This document shows positions 1 through 6,174 of a stretch of DNA of 15,820 nt, piece after piece. The notes below the pieces were generated by a model. It had not been told where the DNA came from and did no database searches. It was given only the letters and a program-made list of their open reading frames with translations. The DNA is from an uncultured Collinsella sp. (GTDB taxonomy: Bacteria > Actinomycetota > Coriobacteriia > Coriobacteriales > Coriobacteriaceae), in NCBI GenBank assembly GCA_902482615.1, contig CABTAA010000012.1, positions 1 to 15,820 on the forward strand. The letters run 5' to 3'. How positions within the stretch are numbered: position 1 is the stretch's first letter; every line of letters begins with the position of its first letter. The position numbers and the translations under genes were made by a program.

Positions 1-2
1 CG

Positions 3-1052
3 TCCGATCTGGTGGAGCACGTCGGGCGCATGGGCTCCTCTCCCTTTGAGGCAGCGAGCTTTGATGTGGCCCTCGATGAGGGCTGCGGCATGGGCTTTTC
101 CGCCGTACATAAGGTGCGCGCCGCCGCTTGCAAGGCGCTAGAAGAGGCCATTCTGGCACCCTACGAGGAACGCGCGAAAACGCTCGAGTTGCCGGTACTC
201 GACAAATGTACGCGCCCCATGCCCGAACATTACCGCGATGAGCCGCAGATCTGCGCCACCGTCACCTCGCTCGAGGCCGCCGAGGCAGCGCGCGCGGAGG
301 GTGCAACGCGCATCTACATGACCACCGACGCGCTCGATGCGGCCGAGCTCTCCCCCGCCGATGCGTTTGAGCAGGGCATCGTACCTGTGCTCGATGAGGT
401 CTGCCGCGCCGTTGACCACGTACGCGTCGACCCGTGGATTCTTGCTGGAGCGACTGTCGCCGTCGGCAATATCTCCGAGCTCGCCCTGGCCGCCCAGACC
501 GGCGCCACGGCCGAGATTCGCTCTTGCCTGCCCGTGCACAACACGCCTTGCATGGAGGCACTCGCCGAGCGCGGAGCCGGCGCGTTTTGGCTCTCGCCCG
601 AGATCACGCTCGACGAGATCATCTCGCTTGGCACCTCCGCGCCCGCAGCCCTGGGCATCACCGTTTTCGGCCGCCCGCGCGTTATGACGAGCGAGCACTG
701 CATCCTGCAGGTTGCCAACGGTTGTATCCACGATTGCGCCAATTGCCACCTGCGCGCCCGCAAGCTGTCGCTCAAGAATATCGACGGCAAGGTCATGCCG
801 GTGCGCACCGATATCCACGGCCGCTCGCGCCTGTACGACGCCTACCCTATTGACCTCACGCCGCAGGTTCCACAGCTGCTCGATGCCGGCGTGCGCCGTC
901 TTATGGTCGACGGAACCCTGCTCGAGGCCGATGAGATTGGCCGTGCCGTCGCTCGTGTCCGCCGCGCCATTGAGGCTGCGCAGGCAGGTCGCAAGCCCGC
1001 TGCCCGCCTGCGCGGGGCGACCTCGGGCTGCATGTTTGTGGGAATTAGCTAA
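3..1052 (+). CDS. U32-family peptidase / RlhA-like protein, 3' part
   Basis: The reading frame is open to the left edge, so the true start is outside the window; the GTG at 12 is probably an internal valine. About 349 residues of the C-terminal part are visible. They resemble the long, DUF3656-containing branch of the U32 family: a cysteine cluster (CILQVANGC followed by CANC, roughly residues 230-250 of the visible part), then MPVRTDIHGRSRLYDAYP and a LLDAGVRRLMVDGTLLEADE segment. The protein ends in TSGCMFVGIS, at the place where homologues carry a conserved TTGH-type tail. Characterised relatives (RlhA, TrhP type) act in RNA hydroxylation rather than proteolysis, so the peptidase name is historical. 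The next gene starts 15 bp downstream on the same strand, and its product also modifies RNA. This fits a two-gene RNA-modification operon. Family call fairly sure; exact substrate unknown. Confidence 0.8.
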   Translation, partial: SDLVEHVGRMGSSPFEAASFDVALDEGCGMGFSAVHKVRAAACKALEEAILAPYEERAKTLELPVLDKCTRPMPEHYRDEPQICATVTSLEAAEAARAEGATRIYMTTDALDAAELSPADAFEQGIVPVLDEVCRAVDHVRVDPWILAGATVAVGNISELALAAQTGATAEIRSCLPVHNTPCMEALAERGAGAFWLSPEITLDEIISLGTSAPAALGITVFGRPRVMTSEHCILQVANGCIHDCANCHLRARKLSLKNIDGKVMPVRTDIHGRSRLYDAYPIDLTPQVPQLLDAGVRRLMVDGTLLEADEIGRAVARVRRAIEAAQAGRKPAARLRGATSGCMFVGIS

Positions 1053-1067
1053 CCGAAAGGCTTACAC

Positions 1068-1727
1068 GTGAACGAAGAACCTCAAGTCCTCTACTGCGAC
1101 GCCTGGCTCATGGCCATCGATAAGCCCGCCGGCATGATCGTCCACGGCGACGGCACCGGTGAGCGCACACTTACCGACTACGCTAGCGACCTGCTGCTGG
1201 CGATGGGCGACGGCTTTGCCGCGACTGACATGCAGCCGCTCAACCGCCTGGACCGCAACACCACCGGCGTGGTGCTGTTCTCGCTCGACAAGCAGACGCA
1301 GCCCGCCTTTGACCAGATGGTGAACGACCACGCCTTCAAAAAGCACTATCTGGCGCTCGCCGAGGGCAAGATCGACTGGAATGAGAAGCTCATCGACAAG
1401 CCCATCGCCCGCGACCGCCACGATAGCCGCAAGATGCGCGTCGGCGCCAGCGGCAAGCCGTCGCAGACGCGCGTCAAGGTGCTCAAGCGCCTTAAGAGCC
1501 GTCGAGGTCTGCCCACGCGTTCGTATATCGATGTCGAGCTGCTCACGGGTCGTAAGCATCAGATTCGCGTCCACCTGGCCAGCGAGCATCACCCCCTGGT
1601 CGGCGACGACCTGTACGGAACGCCGCGCCCCTGCGGCCTGATGCTCCACGCCCACAGCGTGTCCTTTACGCATCCCGTAACCGGCGAGCACATCCACATC
1701 GAAGCCCCCTGCCCCTGGGAGCCCTAA
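1068..1727 (+). CDS. RluA-family RNA pseudouridine synthase
   Basis: A 219-residue single-domain pseudouridine synthase, which isomerises uridine to pseudouridine in rRNA or tRNA. The N-terminus has the expected DAWLMAIDKPAGMIVHG strand-turn. NRLDRNTTGVVLFS carries the catalytic aspartate in the HRLDxxTSG-type motif, with N in place of the usual H. ELLTGRKHQIRVHLA is the conserved C-terminal GRxHQIR motif. No S4 domain precedes the catalytic domain, so it resembles RluA/RluC-like short forms. The start is a GTG at 1068, preceded at about 8 nt by AAAGG, and follows the U32 gene after 15 bp, suggesting co-transcription. The last base of the stop codon is the first base of a hairpin repeat. Which RNA position is modified cannot be read from the sequence. 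Confidence 0.9.
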   Translation: MNEEPQVLYCDAWLMAIDKPAGMIVHGDGTGERTLTDYASDLLLAMGDGFAATDMQPLNRLDRNTTGVVLFSLDKQTQPAFDQMVNDHAFKKHYLALAEGKIDWNEKLIDKPIARDRHDSRKMRVGASGKPSQTRVKVLKRLKSRRGLPTRSYIDVELLTGRKHQIRVHLASEHHPLVGDDLYGTPRPCGLMLHAHSVSFTHPVTGEHIHIEAPCPWEP

Positions 1728-1765
1728 ACCGCCACAGCGGGGACAGGCACCTTTGTGGTGGTTTT
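1727..1765 (+). repeat. REP-like hairpin, copy A
   Basis: A 10-bp stem (1727-1736 with 1754-1763, one G-T wobble at 1731/1759) encloses a 17-nt loop containing GGGGACAGGCACCTT, and TTTT follows. It begins on the last base of the rluA-like stop codon. A near-copy lies at 2016-2054. This is the form of REP sequence often mobilised by RAYT transposases (family knowledge); no such transposase is in the window. It may also help end transcription. Confidence 0.75.
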
Positions 1766-1795
1766 GCCGCAATGGCTCAGCCGCGATCCCAAAAC

Positions 1796-1852
1796 GTCTC
1801 GATCTGTAACAGCTAGAACCCTTTTTCCGGTCTATCTGTTACAGATCGAGAC
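1796..1852. repeat. Long perfect palindrome, unit 1
   Basis: Arms 1796-1812 and 1836-1852 are perfectly complementary over 17 bp (GTCTCGATCTGTAACAG against its reverse complement) around a 23-nt centre that can pair further. A related, more degenerate unit follows at 1876-1932. It lies between convergent genes. No T-run follows either arm, so it is not an ordinary terminator. Confidence 0.85.
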
Positions 1853-1875
1853 ATTCGAATCCCCCTTAAGGGAAA

Positions 1876-1932
1876 ATCTCAATCTGTAACACCTGGCCCA
1901 CTTTTAACGGTCTAGTTGTTACAGACTTAGAC
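1876..1932. repeat. Imperfect palindrome, unit 2, related to unit 1
   Basis: The left arm (ATCTCAATCTGTAACA, from 1876) and right arm (TGTTACAGACTTAGAC, ending 1932) pair with a few mismatches. The centre carries ACGGTCTA before the right arm, like CCGGTCTA in unit 1. Corresponding positions in the two units are about 80 bp apart, so the pair looks like a diverged tandem duplication. Confidence 0.7.
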
Positions 1933-1947
1933 AAACCGGTAGACAAC

Positions 1948-1985
1948 GAAAGCGGCAACGCCCGTAATGGACGTTGTCGCTTTTC
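1948..1985. terminator. Candidate bidirectional terminator between convergent operons
   Basis: A stem of about 12 bp (1949-1960 with 1972-1983, one G-T pair) has an 11-nt loop. The plus-strand side ends in TTTTCTATT, and the minus-strand side gives TTTCGTTGT. It sits between the plus-strand U32/rluA operon and the minus-strand deoR operon, where a shared terminator is expected. The T-runs are short, so efficiency is uncertain. Confidence 0.6.
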
Positions 1986-2015
1986 TATTGAGAATACTAT
2001 TCGGTTTTCGTTGCT

Positions 2016-2054
2016 AACCACCACAATGGGGACAGGCACCTTTGTGGTGGTTTT
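2016..2054 (+). repeat. REP-like hairpin, copy B
   Basis: A perfect 11-bp stem (2016-2026 with 2042-2052) encloses a 15-nt loop with GGGGACAGGCACC, and TTTT follows. It has the same orientation and nearly the same sequence as the copy at 1727-1765. It lies 15 bp beyond the stop codon of the deoR-family gene, which is read from the other strand. Confidence 0.8.
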
Positions 2055-2069
2055 GGCCTTGTCCCATCG

Positions 2070-2816
2070 CTAGACCGTGATGACGTTGTCCATCGACTGG
2101 TACTTGGCGGGTACCTCGCCCGCAGTGATGATCGTTGCATCACGAAAGTCCGCGAACTTGACGGGCGCCACCATGCCAAATTTGCTGGCGTCCGAGATTA
2201 CGAAGCGTTTGGCGGTATGGCGCATCGAGACACGCTTGACCTGCGCTTCCTCGATATCCGGTGTGGTGAGACCTTGCTCGGCGGCGATGCCATTGGAACC
2301 CCAAAAGCCGCAGTTGAAGTTATAGCGGTCCAGAGTTGCCAAGGCATCGGGACCGACGAGCGCCTCGGTCTCGGGCTTGAGCTCGCCGCCAAGCACAACG
2401 GTGCGCATGCCGCGCAAGGCGAGGTGCTGAGCGTGAAGCACGGAATCAGTCACATAGGTGACGCCCTCAAGGCGCGGAAGATGCTCGATGAGCTTGAGCG
2501 TCGTCGATCCCGAATCGATATACACAAAGCTATCGGGCTCCACCAGGGCCGCGGCACGGGCGCAGATGCGCTCCTTGTCATCGTTATGGAGATCGCTGCG
2601 CTCGTTGATCGTCAGGTCGCGCGTCACGTGCGCGCGCTCCAGACTCGTCGCGCCTCCGTGCACCTTGGCGATACGGTGTGCGCGGTCGAGCGTCTGCAAG
2701 TCGCGCCGAATGGTGGACGGTGTCACGCCCAGGGCTTCAGCAAGCTCCGGTACGGTAACTGAGCCGGCCTGCTGCACCATCGACACAATCGCGTTGAGCC
2801 TATCTTCCGCAAGCAT
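2070..2816 (-). CDS. DeoR/GlpR-family transcriptional repressor
   Basis: A 248-residue regulator of standard family length. The N-terminal DeoR winged helix-turn-helix covers about residues 5-57, with the recognition region VTVPELAEALGVTPSTIRRD at 20-39. The C-terminal sugar-phosphate sensor domain (about 75-235) has DSGSTT at 101-106, the G-SNGIAAEQGLTTPDIEEAQVK region and SDASKFG at 208-214, all typical of effector-binding DeoR proteins. Family members repress sugar-catabolism genes and are released by a phosphorylated sugar; the ligand here is unknown. The gene starts 3 bp after the stop codon of the oxidoreductase. Its Shine-Dalgarno sequence GGAGGAG lies in that gene's last codons, so the two are probably translationally coupled. 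It likely regulates its own operon. Confidence 0.9.
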   Translation of the reverse strand: MLAEDRLNAIVSMVQQAGSVTVPELAEALGVTPSTIRRDLQTLDRAHRIAKVHGGATSLERAHVTRDLTINERSDLHNDDKERICARAAALVEPDSFVYIDSGSTTLKLIEHLPRLEGVTYVTDSVLHAQHLALRGMRTVVLGGELKPETEALVGPDALATLDRYNFNCGFWGSNGIAAEQGLTTPDIEEAQVKRVSMRHTAKRFVISDASKFGMVAPVKFADFRDATIITAGEVPAKYQSMDNVITV

Positions 2817-2819
2817 CGC

Positions 2820-3899
2820 TTACTCCTCCTCGGGGTACACGACTCCCCAGTCGGTGCGGAGCTTGGTCATCAGCTCCATAACATCAGAAGCATAGCCCAG
2901 AAGCTCGCGCTTCGAATCATCGCCGGCAACGGCCTTCTCCAGGTCGGCCATCTCGTAGCACAGTGCGTAGGCTTCGGTGCCAGCGTGGACCTCCTCACGG
3001 TGACCGTCCGCAGTCCACACGATGGTCGCATGGTCGGCACGCGGATACTCGTTGACCTCGATATAGCACTTGTCGAAGCTGATGACCGAGCGCTTGGGCT
3101 GCTTGGAGTGGAGCGTAAGGCTCACGACGCCCAGCTGCTGCTCGGCGTTACGGCAGACAATGCCGCCCGCAACGTCAACACCGGTCTCACAGGTGTTGCC
3201 CAGCGAGACAACCTCAGCGGGCTGGCTCGCCATAAACAGGCGCATGACGGAGAGCGCATACACGCCAATGTCGAGCATGGCGCCGCCGGCAAGGTTGCGA
3301 TTGTAGAAGCGATTGGTCAGATCGCCGTACTCCTTGTAGCTGCCAAAGTTGAGCTGAGCGAGGTTCATGTGGCCGAACTCACCGTCATCCATGCGGCGAC
3401 GCAGCTCCTGATATAAAGGCATGTGGAGCACCGTGGTAGCGTCCATAAGGACAACGTTGTGCTCGTCGGCAATGGCACGGGCCTCGTCGAGCTCGGCGGA
3501 GTTGAGGGTGATGGCCTTTTCGCAGAGCACGTGCTTGCCAGCTGCCAGAGCGGATCGCAGGTAGGTGATATGCGTGTTGTGCGGCGTGGTGATATAGACT
3601 GCGTCAATGTTCGGATCGGCATAGAGGTCCTCGACCGTTTCATAGACCTTCTCAACGCCATACTGCTCTGCAAAAGCCTGAGCCTTGGACAGTGTGCGGT
3701 TGGCAACGCCCGCAAGCTTGCGGCCGGCAAGAGCGAGAGACTGGGCCATCTGGTTGGCGATAACACCGCAACCGATCACTGCCCAGCGGAGCTCGGGGGC
3801 CGTAAAAATATCGTTGGGGAATCGCTTGTCCTGGACCGAGGCAAATGCCGCCTTAGCGGCTGCTTCGGCGTCGAGCGGAGCCTGTTTGGAATCTGCCAT
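2820..3899 (-). CDS. Gfo/Idh/MocA-family NAD(P)-dependent oxidoreductase
   Basis: A predicted 359-residue cytosolic dehydrogenase that would oxidise or reduce a sugar, polyol or related hydroxyl compound. The N-terminal Rossmann fold (about 37-155) has the VIGCGVIA dinucleotide motif at 41-48 and ITTPHNTH at 103-110. CEKAI at 126-130 holds the family lysine (K128), with A where the usual EKP motif has P. The C-terminal domain has GGAMLDIGVYAL at 205-216, with D210 and Y214 in the usual catalytic-loop positions. I chose the ATG at 3899 because AGGAGG lies 6 nt before it. An upstream in-frame ATG at 3941 would add 14 residues without a comparable ribosome site. It is followed after 3 bp by the DeoR-family gene, implying a small sugar-metabolism operon. 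Substrate cannot be assigned. Confidence 0.9.
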   Translation of the reverse strand: MADSKQAPLDAEAAAKAAFASVQDKRFPNDIFTAPELRWAVIGCGVIANQMAQSLALAGRKLAGVANRTLSKAQAFAEQYGVEKVYETVEDLYADPNIDAVYITTPHNTHITYLRSALAAGKHVLCEKAITLNSAELDEARAIADEHNVVLMDATTVLHMPLYQELRRRMDDGEFGHMNLAQLNFGSYKEYGDLTNRFYNRNLAGGAMLDIGVYALSVMRLFMASQPAEVVSLGNTCETGVDVAGGIVCRNAEQQLGVVSLTLHSKQPKRSVISFDKCYIEVNEYPRADHATIVWTADGHREEVHAGTEAYALCYEMADLEKAVAGDDSKRELLGYASDVMELMTKLRTDWGVVYPEEE

Positions 3900-3942
3900 T
3901 ATGTGCCTCCTGAGGTATCGGAAGTCCTTCATTTCTAACAAC

Positions 3943-3964
3943 CCTATATTCGCACAATTGCGCG
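3943..3964 (-). promoter_or_regulatory. Candidate -10 and overlapping operator for the oxidoreductase-deoR operon
   Basis: Read on the minus strand, a weak -10-like TATAGG (3943-3948) lies beside an imperfect palindrome CGCACAATTGCGCG (3951-3964, one mismatched pair). The half-site resembles the TGCGCA units at 4042-4057. A repressor bound in the -10/-35 spacer would fit a self-regulating DeoR protein. No good -35 box is visible, so the promoter part is tentative. Confidence 0.4.
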
Positions 3965-4038
3965 CGTATCTGCTCGTGTTTGCGTGTTTATTTGCTTATC
4001 AGTCTTTATTTAGCCATAGTTGGCAGATGTTTGTGCAG

Positions 4039-4057
4039 TTATGCGCATAAATGCGCA
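4039..4057. promoter_or_regulatory. Overlapping palindromes, candidate upstream operator
   Basis: TTATGCGCATAA (4039-4050) is a perfect 12-bp palindrome. It overlaps a second perfect inverted repeat, TGCGCAT-AA-ATGCGCA (4042-4057). The half-sites match those of the palindrome at 3951-3964, about 90 bp closer to the oxidoreductase gene. The surrounding 3965-4038 is AT-rich and promoter-like. This could be a second DeoR-family site allowing looping, which is inference. Confidence 0.45.
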
Positions 4058-4200
4058 CGGGACGATCCTTGTGAAACACAAAGGGGCGGAACACCATAGC
4101 CCTAAAAGACAGAGCCAGCTGTATTACTTCACCCCTCTGGGGGCACCAGACATCAAAGGACCGTCCCAAACTGCCGGCACATAGAGACTGTCCCCCAACG
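4058..4200. repeat. Degenerate REP-like intergenic sequence
   Basis: No gene is visible. GGGACGATCCTTGTG followed by CACAAAGG (about 4059-4084) and GGACCGTCCC then GACTGTCCCCC (about 4159-4197) resemble the loop cores of the hairpin repeats elsewhere in the window. They look like decayed copies of the same family. Individual boundaries cannot be fixed. Confidence 0.4.
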
Positions 4201-4230
4201 ACTGGTCATTTAAGTCTGTCCCCAATGAGT
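4201..4230 (+). repeat. 30-bp direct repeat, copy 1
   Basis: It begins ACTGGTCATTTAAGTCTGTC and matches 4273-4302 at 29 of 30 positions in the same orientation, 72 bp apart. The CTGTCCCC core is REP-like. CTGGTCAT can also pair with ATGGCCAG at 4236-4243. Confidence 0.8.
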
Positions 4231-4272
4231 ACTAGATGGCCAGATATACAGATCTAAAGACCGTCCCTATCA

Positions 4273-4302
4273 ACTAGTCATTTAAGTCTGTCCCCAATGA
4301 GT
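4273..4302 (+). repeat. 30-bp direct repeat, copy 2
   Basis: It begins ACTAGTCATTTAAGTCTGTC and differs from 4201-4230 by one base. It ends 8 bp before the A-run that gives the U-tract of the rplX terminator. Confidence 0.8.
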
Positions 4303-4310
4303 GGGGATAG

Positions 4311-4346
4311 AAAAAGGCCCGGATGCCGTGGGGCATCCGGGCCTTT
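4311..4346 (-). terminator. Strong intrinsic terminator after rplX
   Basis: A perfect 15-bp GC-rich stem (4313-4327 with 4332-4346) with a 4-nt loop is followed, on the minus strand, by TTTTT. It lies 26 bp beyond the rplX stop codon. This marks the end of the ribosomal protein transcription unit at rplX. Confidence 0.93.
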
Positions 4347-4372
4347 GCTAGCAACTTGATGTTGCGGGCAGC

Positions 4373-4678
4373 TTAGAACTTGTGGCCGCACTTCTTGCAG
4401 ACGCGCAGCTTGTTCTTGCCGTCCTTCTCGTGACCGACGCGGGTAACCTTACCGCACTCGGGGCAGACGAGATTGACGTTGGAGGCGTCGATGGGAGCCT
4501 CCTGCGAAACGATGCCGCCCTGCTGGTTGGCAGCGTTGGGCTTGACGGCCTTCTTGACGACCGAAACGCCCTCGACAACGACCTTGTTCTCGGCGGGGAG
4601 AGCACGCAGGACAACGCCCTGCTTGCCGCGATCCTTACCAGAGAGAACCTGGACCTTATCGCCCTTCTTGATATACAT
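4373..4678 (-). CDS. rplX: 50S ribosomal protein L24
   Basis: A 101-residue protein of usual bacterial length that initiates assembly of the large subunit by binding the 5' part of 23S rRNA. The N-terminal KOW motif is visible (KKGDKVQVLSGKDRGKQGVV, residues 4-23). The C-terminus is the zinc-ribbon form, with CPEC at 72-75 and CKKC at 94-97, so all four cysteines are intact. The start is the ATG at 4678, with GGGGAG a few bases upstream and a 13-bp gap from rplN. It is the last gene of the unit: a terminator follows directly, whereas rplE normally follows rplX in bacteria. Confidence 0.97.
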   Translation of the reverse strand: MYIKKGDKVQVLSGKDRGKQGVVLRALPAENKVVVEGVSVVKKAVKPNAANQQGGIVSQEAPIDASNVNLVCPECGKVTRVGHEKDGKNKLRVCKKCGHKF

Positions 4679-4691
4679 ATATCTCCCCTAA

Positions 4692-5060
4692 CTACAGGGT
4701 CTCGGGAGCGAGCGAGACGATCTTCATGTACTTCTTGTCACGAAGCTCACGAGCGACAGGCCCGAAGATACGGGTGCCGACGGGCGAACCATCGTTGTTG
4801 ATGACAACGCAGGCGTTCTCATCAAAGCGAATGTAGGAGCCATCCTTGCGGCGGATCTCCTTAACGGTGCGAACGACGACGCAACGGACAACGTCCTTCT
4901 TCTTGACGTTGGCGCCAGGGGTAGCCTCCTGGACAGCACCGATGAACACATCGCCGATGCCTGCATAACGACGCTTGGAACCGCCAAGCACCTTGATGCA
5001 GCGAATCTTGCGAGCGCCGGAGTTGTCGGCGACGTTCAGCATGGTTTGCATCTGAATCAT
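4692..5060 (-). CDS. rplN: 50S ribosomal protein L14
   Basis: A 122-residue protein, exactly the family length, and alignable throughout: MIQMQTMLNVADNSGARKIR at the start, GDVFIGAVQEATPG in the middle and GTRIFGPVARELR near the end. It binds 23S rRNA and helps form the bridge to the small subunit. GGAGGA lies just upstream of the ATG at 5060. It is preceded by an unusually long 118-bp spacer after rpsQ, while the downstream gap to rplX is only 13 bp. Confidence 0.98.
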   Translation of the reverse strand: MIQMQTMLNVADNSGARKIRCIKVLGGSKRRYAGIGDVFIGAVQEATPGANVKKKDVVRCVVVRTVKEIRRKDGSYIRFDENACVVINNDGSPVGTRIFGPVARELRDKKYMKIVSLAPETL

Positions 5061-5178
5061 GGTAGATGTTCCTCCGAACTAAGAACCGAAGAGAGGTGCG
5101 CAGCCTTTATACGGCCAGTGGTATGCAAGCCAGACATACGCACATCTTCGGAAACGTACAAGTCGTAAGAGCGACTGC
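5061..5178 (-). other. 118-bp spacer between rpsQ and rplN
   Basis: Neighbouring gaps in this half of the cluster are a few to about 30 bp, so this one stands out. On the minus strand it contains a small hairpin (AGTCG, 6 nt, CGACT) near the rpsQ stop and a weak TTGTAC-17 nt-TATGTC promoter-like pair. I see no short gene in it. It may carry an internal promoter or a processing site. Confidence 0.35.
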
Positions 5179-5439
5179 TTATTTAGCGCGCTCGACGACC
5201 TCGATGAGGCGCCAACGCTTCATCTTGGACATAGGACGGGTCTCCATAACGCGGACGGTGTCGCCCACGCCAGCCGTGCACTCCTCGTCGTGAGCGTGCA
5301 GCTTCTTGGAGCTGGTCATCATCTTGCCGTACTTGGGGTGACGCTTGCGCTCGGTGATGGTGACAACAATGGTCTTGGCACCGGAGACGGAGGTAACGAC
5401 ACCCGTACGGACCTTACGCGAGTTACGCGAATCAGTCAT
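5179..5439 (-). CDS. rpsQ: 30S ribosomal protein S17
   Basis: An 86-residue primary 16S rRNA-binding protein with an OB fold. Recognisable segments are RKVRTGVVTSVSGAKTIVV, ERKRHPKYGKMM, and KLHAHDEECTAGVGDTVRVMETRPMS (residues about 46-71), followed by KRWRLIEVVERAK. Length is normal for the family. The ATG at 5439 has AAGGAG upstream; the gap from rpmC is 16 bp. Order rpmC-rpsQ-rplN is the conserved bacterial order. Confidence 0.97.
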   Translation of the reverse strand: MTDSRNSRKVRTGVVTSVSGAKTIVVTITERKRHPKYGKMMTSSKKLHAHDEECTAGVGDTVRVMETRPMSKMKRWRLIEVVERAK

Positions 5440-5455
5440 GTTCTCTCCTTAGGTC

Positions 5456-5671
5456 CTACTCGGCGACAGCGGACTTCTCCGCTGCGATCTCACGGGCGCG
5501 CTGCTCCGTGAGGACGCGAGCGATGTCCTTCTTCACGGTGTTGACGCGAGCGGTGTTGTCCAGCTGGCTGGTGGCCATCTGGAAACGAAGGTTAAAGAGC
5601 TCGGCGCGCATTTCCTTCAGCTTCTCAACGAGCTGAGCGTCCGAGAGCTCACGAATCTCTGCGGGCTTCAT
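5456..5671 (-). CDS. rpmC: 50S ribosomal protein L29
   Basis: A 71-residue protein made of two long helices, located near the nascent-chain exit tunnel. KPAEIRELSDAQLVEKLKEM, then ELFNLRFQMATSQLDNTAR (about 25-43), is the family signature. The C-terminal EKSAVAE tail is slightly longer than the minimal form. Its ATG overlaps the rplP stop codon by one base (TAATG), and its GGAGG ribosome site lies inside the last rplP codons, so translation is probably coupled. Confidence 0.96.
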   Translation of the reverse strand: MKPAEIRELSDAQLVEKLKEMRAELFNLRFQMATSQLDNTARVNTVKKDIARVLTEQRAREIAAEKSAVAE

Positions 5672-6174
5672 TAGTTCTCCTCCTTGGCGGCGGCGGCGTC
5701 CTCAGCAGCCCACTTGGCCTCGAGAGCGGCCTCCTCAGCCATCTCCTTCTCGATGCGCTGCTCAGCGTTCTTGGCAGCAACAATCTTGGTCTTGATGGGA
5801 AGCTTGTGCTGTGCAAGACGCAGAGCCTCGCGAGCGACCTCCTCGGGCACGCCCTTGACCTCGAACATGATGCGGCCGGGCTTGACGACGGCCACCCACT
5901 CCTCGGGGTTACCCTTACCAGAACCCATGCGAGTCTCGGCAGGCTTCTTGGTGATGGGCTTATCGGGGAAGATCGTGATGTAGACACGACCGCCACGCTT
6001 CATGTAGCGGGTCATGGCAATACGAGCGGCCTCGATCTGACGGTTGGTGATCCAATGGGCCTCGAGAGCCTGGATACCAAACTCGCCGAAATGCAGCTCG
6101 GTATTACCCTTGGCCTGGCCCTTCATGGAGCCACGCTGCACCTTGCGGTGAAGAATACGCTTAGGGGCAAGCAC
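5671..6174 (-). CDS. rplP: 50S ribosomal protein L16 with C-terminal extension
   Basis: A 167-residue homologue of L16, which binds near the A-site tRNA and is needed for late large-subunit assembly. The core is standard: LAPKRILHRKVQRGSMKGQA at the start, then HFGEFGIQALEAHWITNRQI, MTRYMKRGGRVYITIFPDKP and GRIMFEVKGVPEE. The family normally ends near the PIKTK segment (about 137-145 residues). Here about 30 further residues, rich in Ala, Glu and Lys, follow and probably form a helix. The start is a GTG at 6174 that overlaps the rpsC stop codon (TAGTG), with AGGAGG about 8 nt upstream in the rpsC end. Identity certain; role of the tail unknown. Confidence 0.96.
   Translation of the reverse strand: MLAPKRILHRKVQRGSMKGQAKGNTELHFGEFGIQALEAHWITNRQIEAARIAMTRYMKRGGRVYITIFPDKPITKKPAETRMGSGKGNPEEWVAVVKPGRIMFEVKGVPEEVAREALRLAQHKLPIKTKIVAAKNAEQRIEKEMAEEAALEAKWAAEDAAAAKEEN

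Noticed and set aside
1062..1772. A 236-residue minus-strand frame
   Set aside because: It is antisense to the rluA-like gene, which has intact catalytic motifs.
1727..2054. CRISPR array, suggested by several repeated hairpins in a row
   Set aside because: The repeats are of different kinds and unevenly spaced, without uniform spacers, and no cas gene is near.
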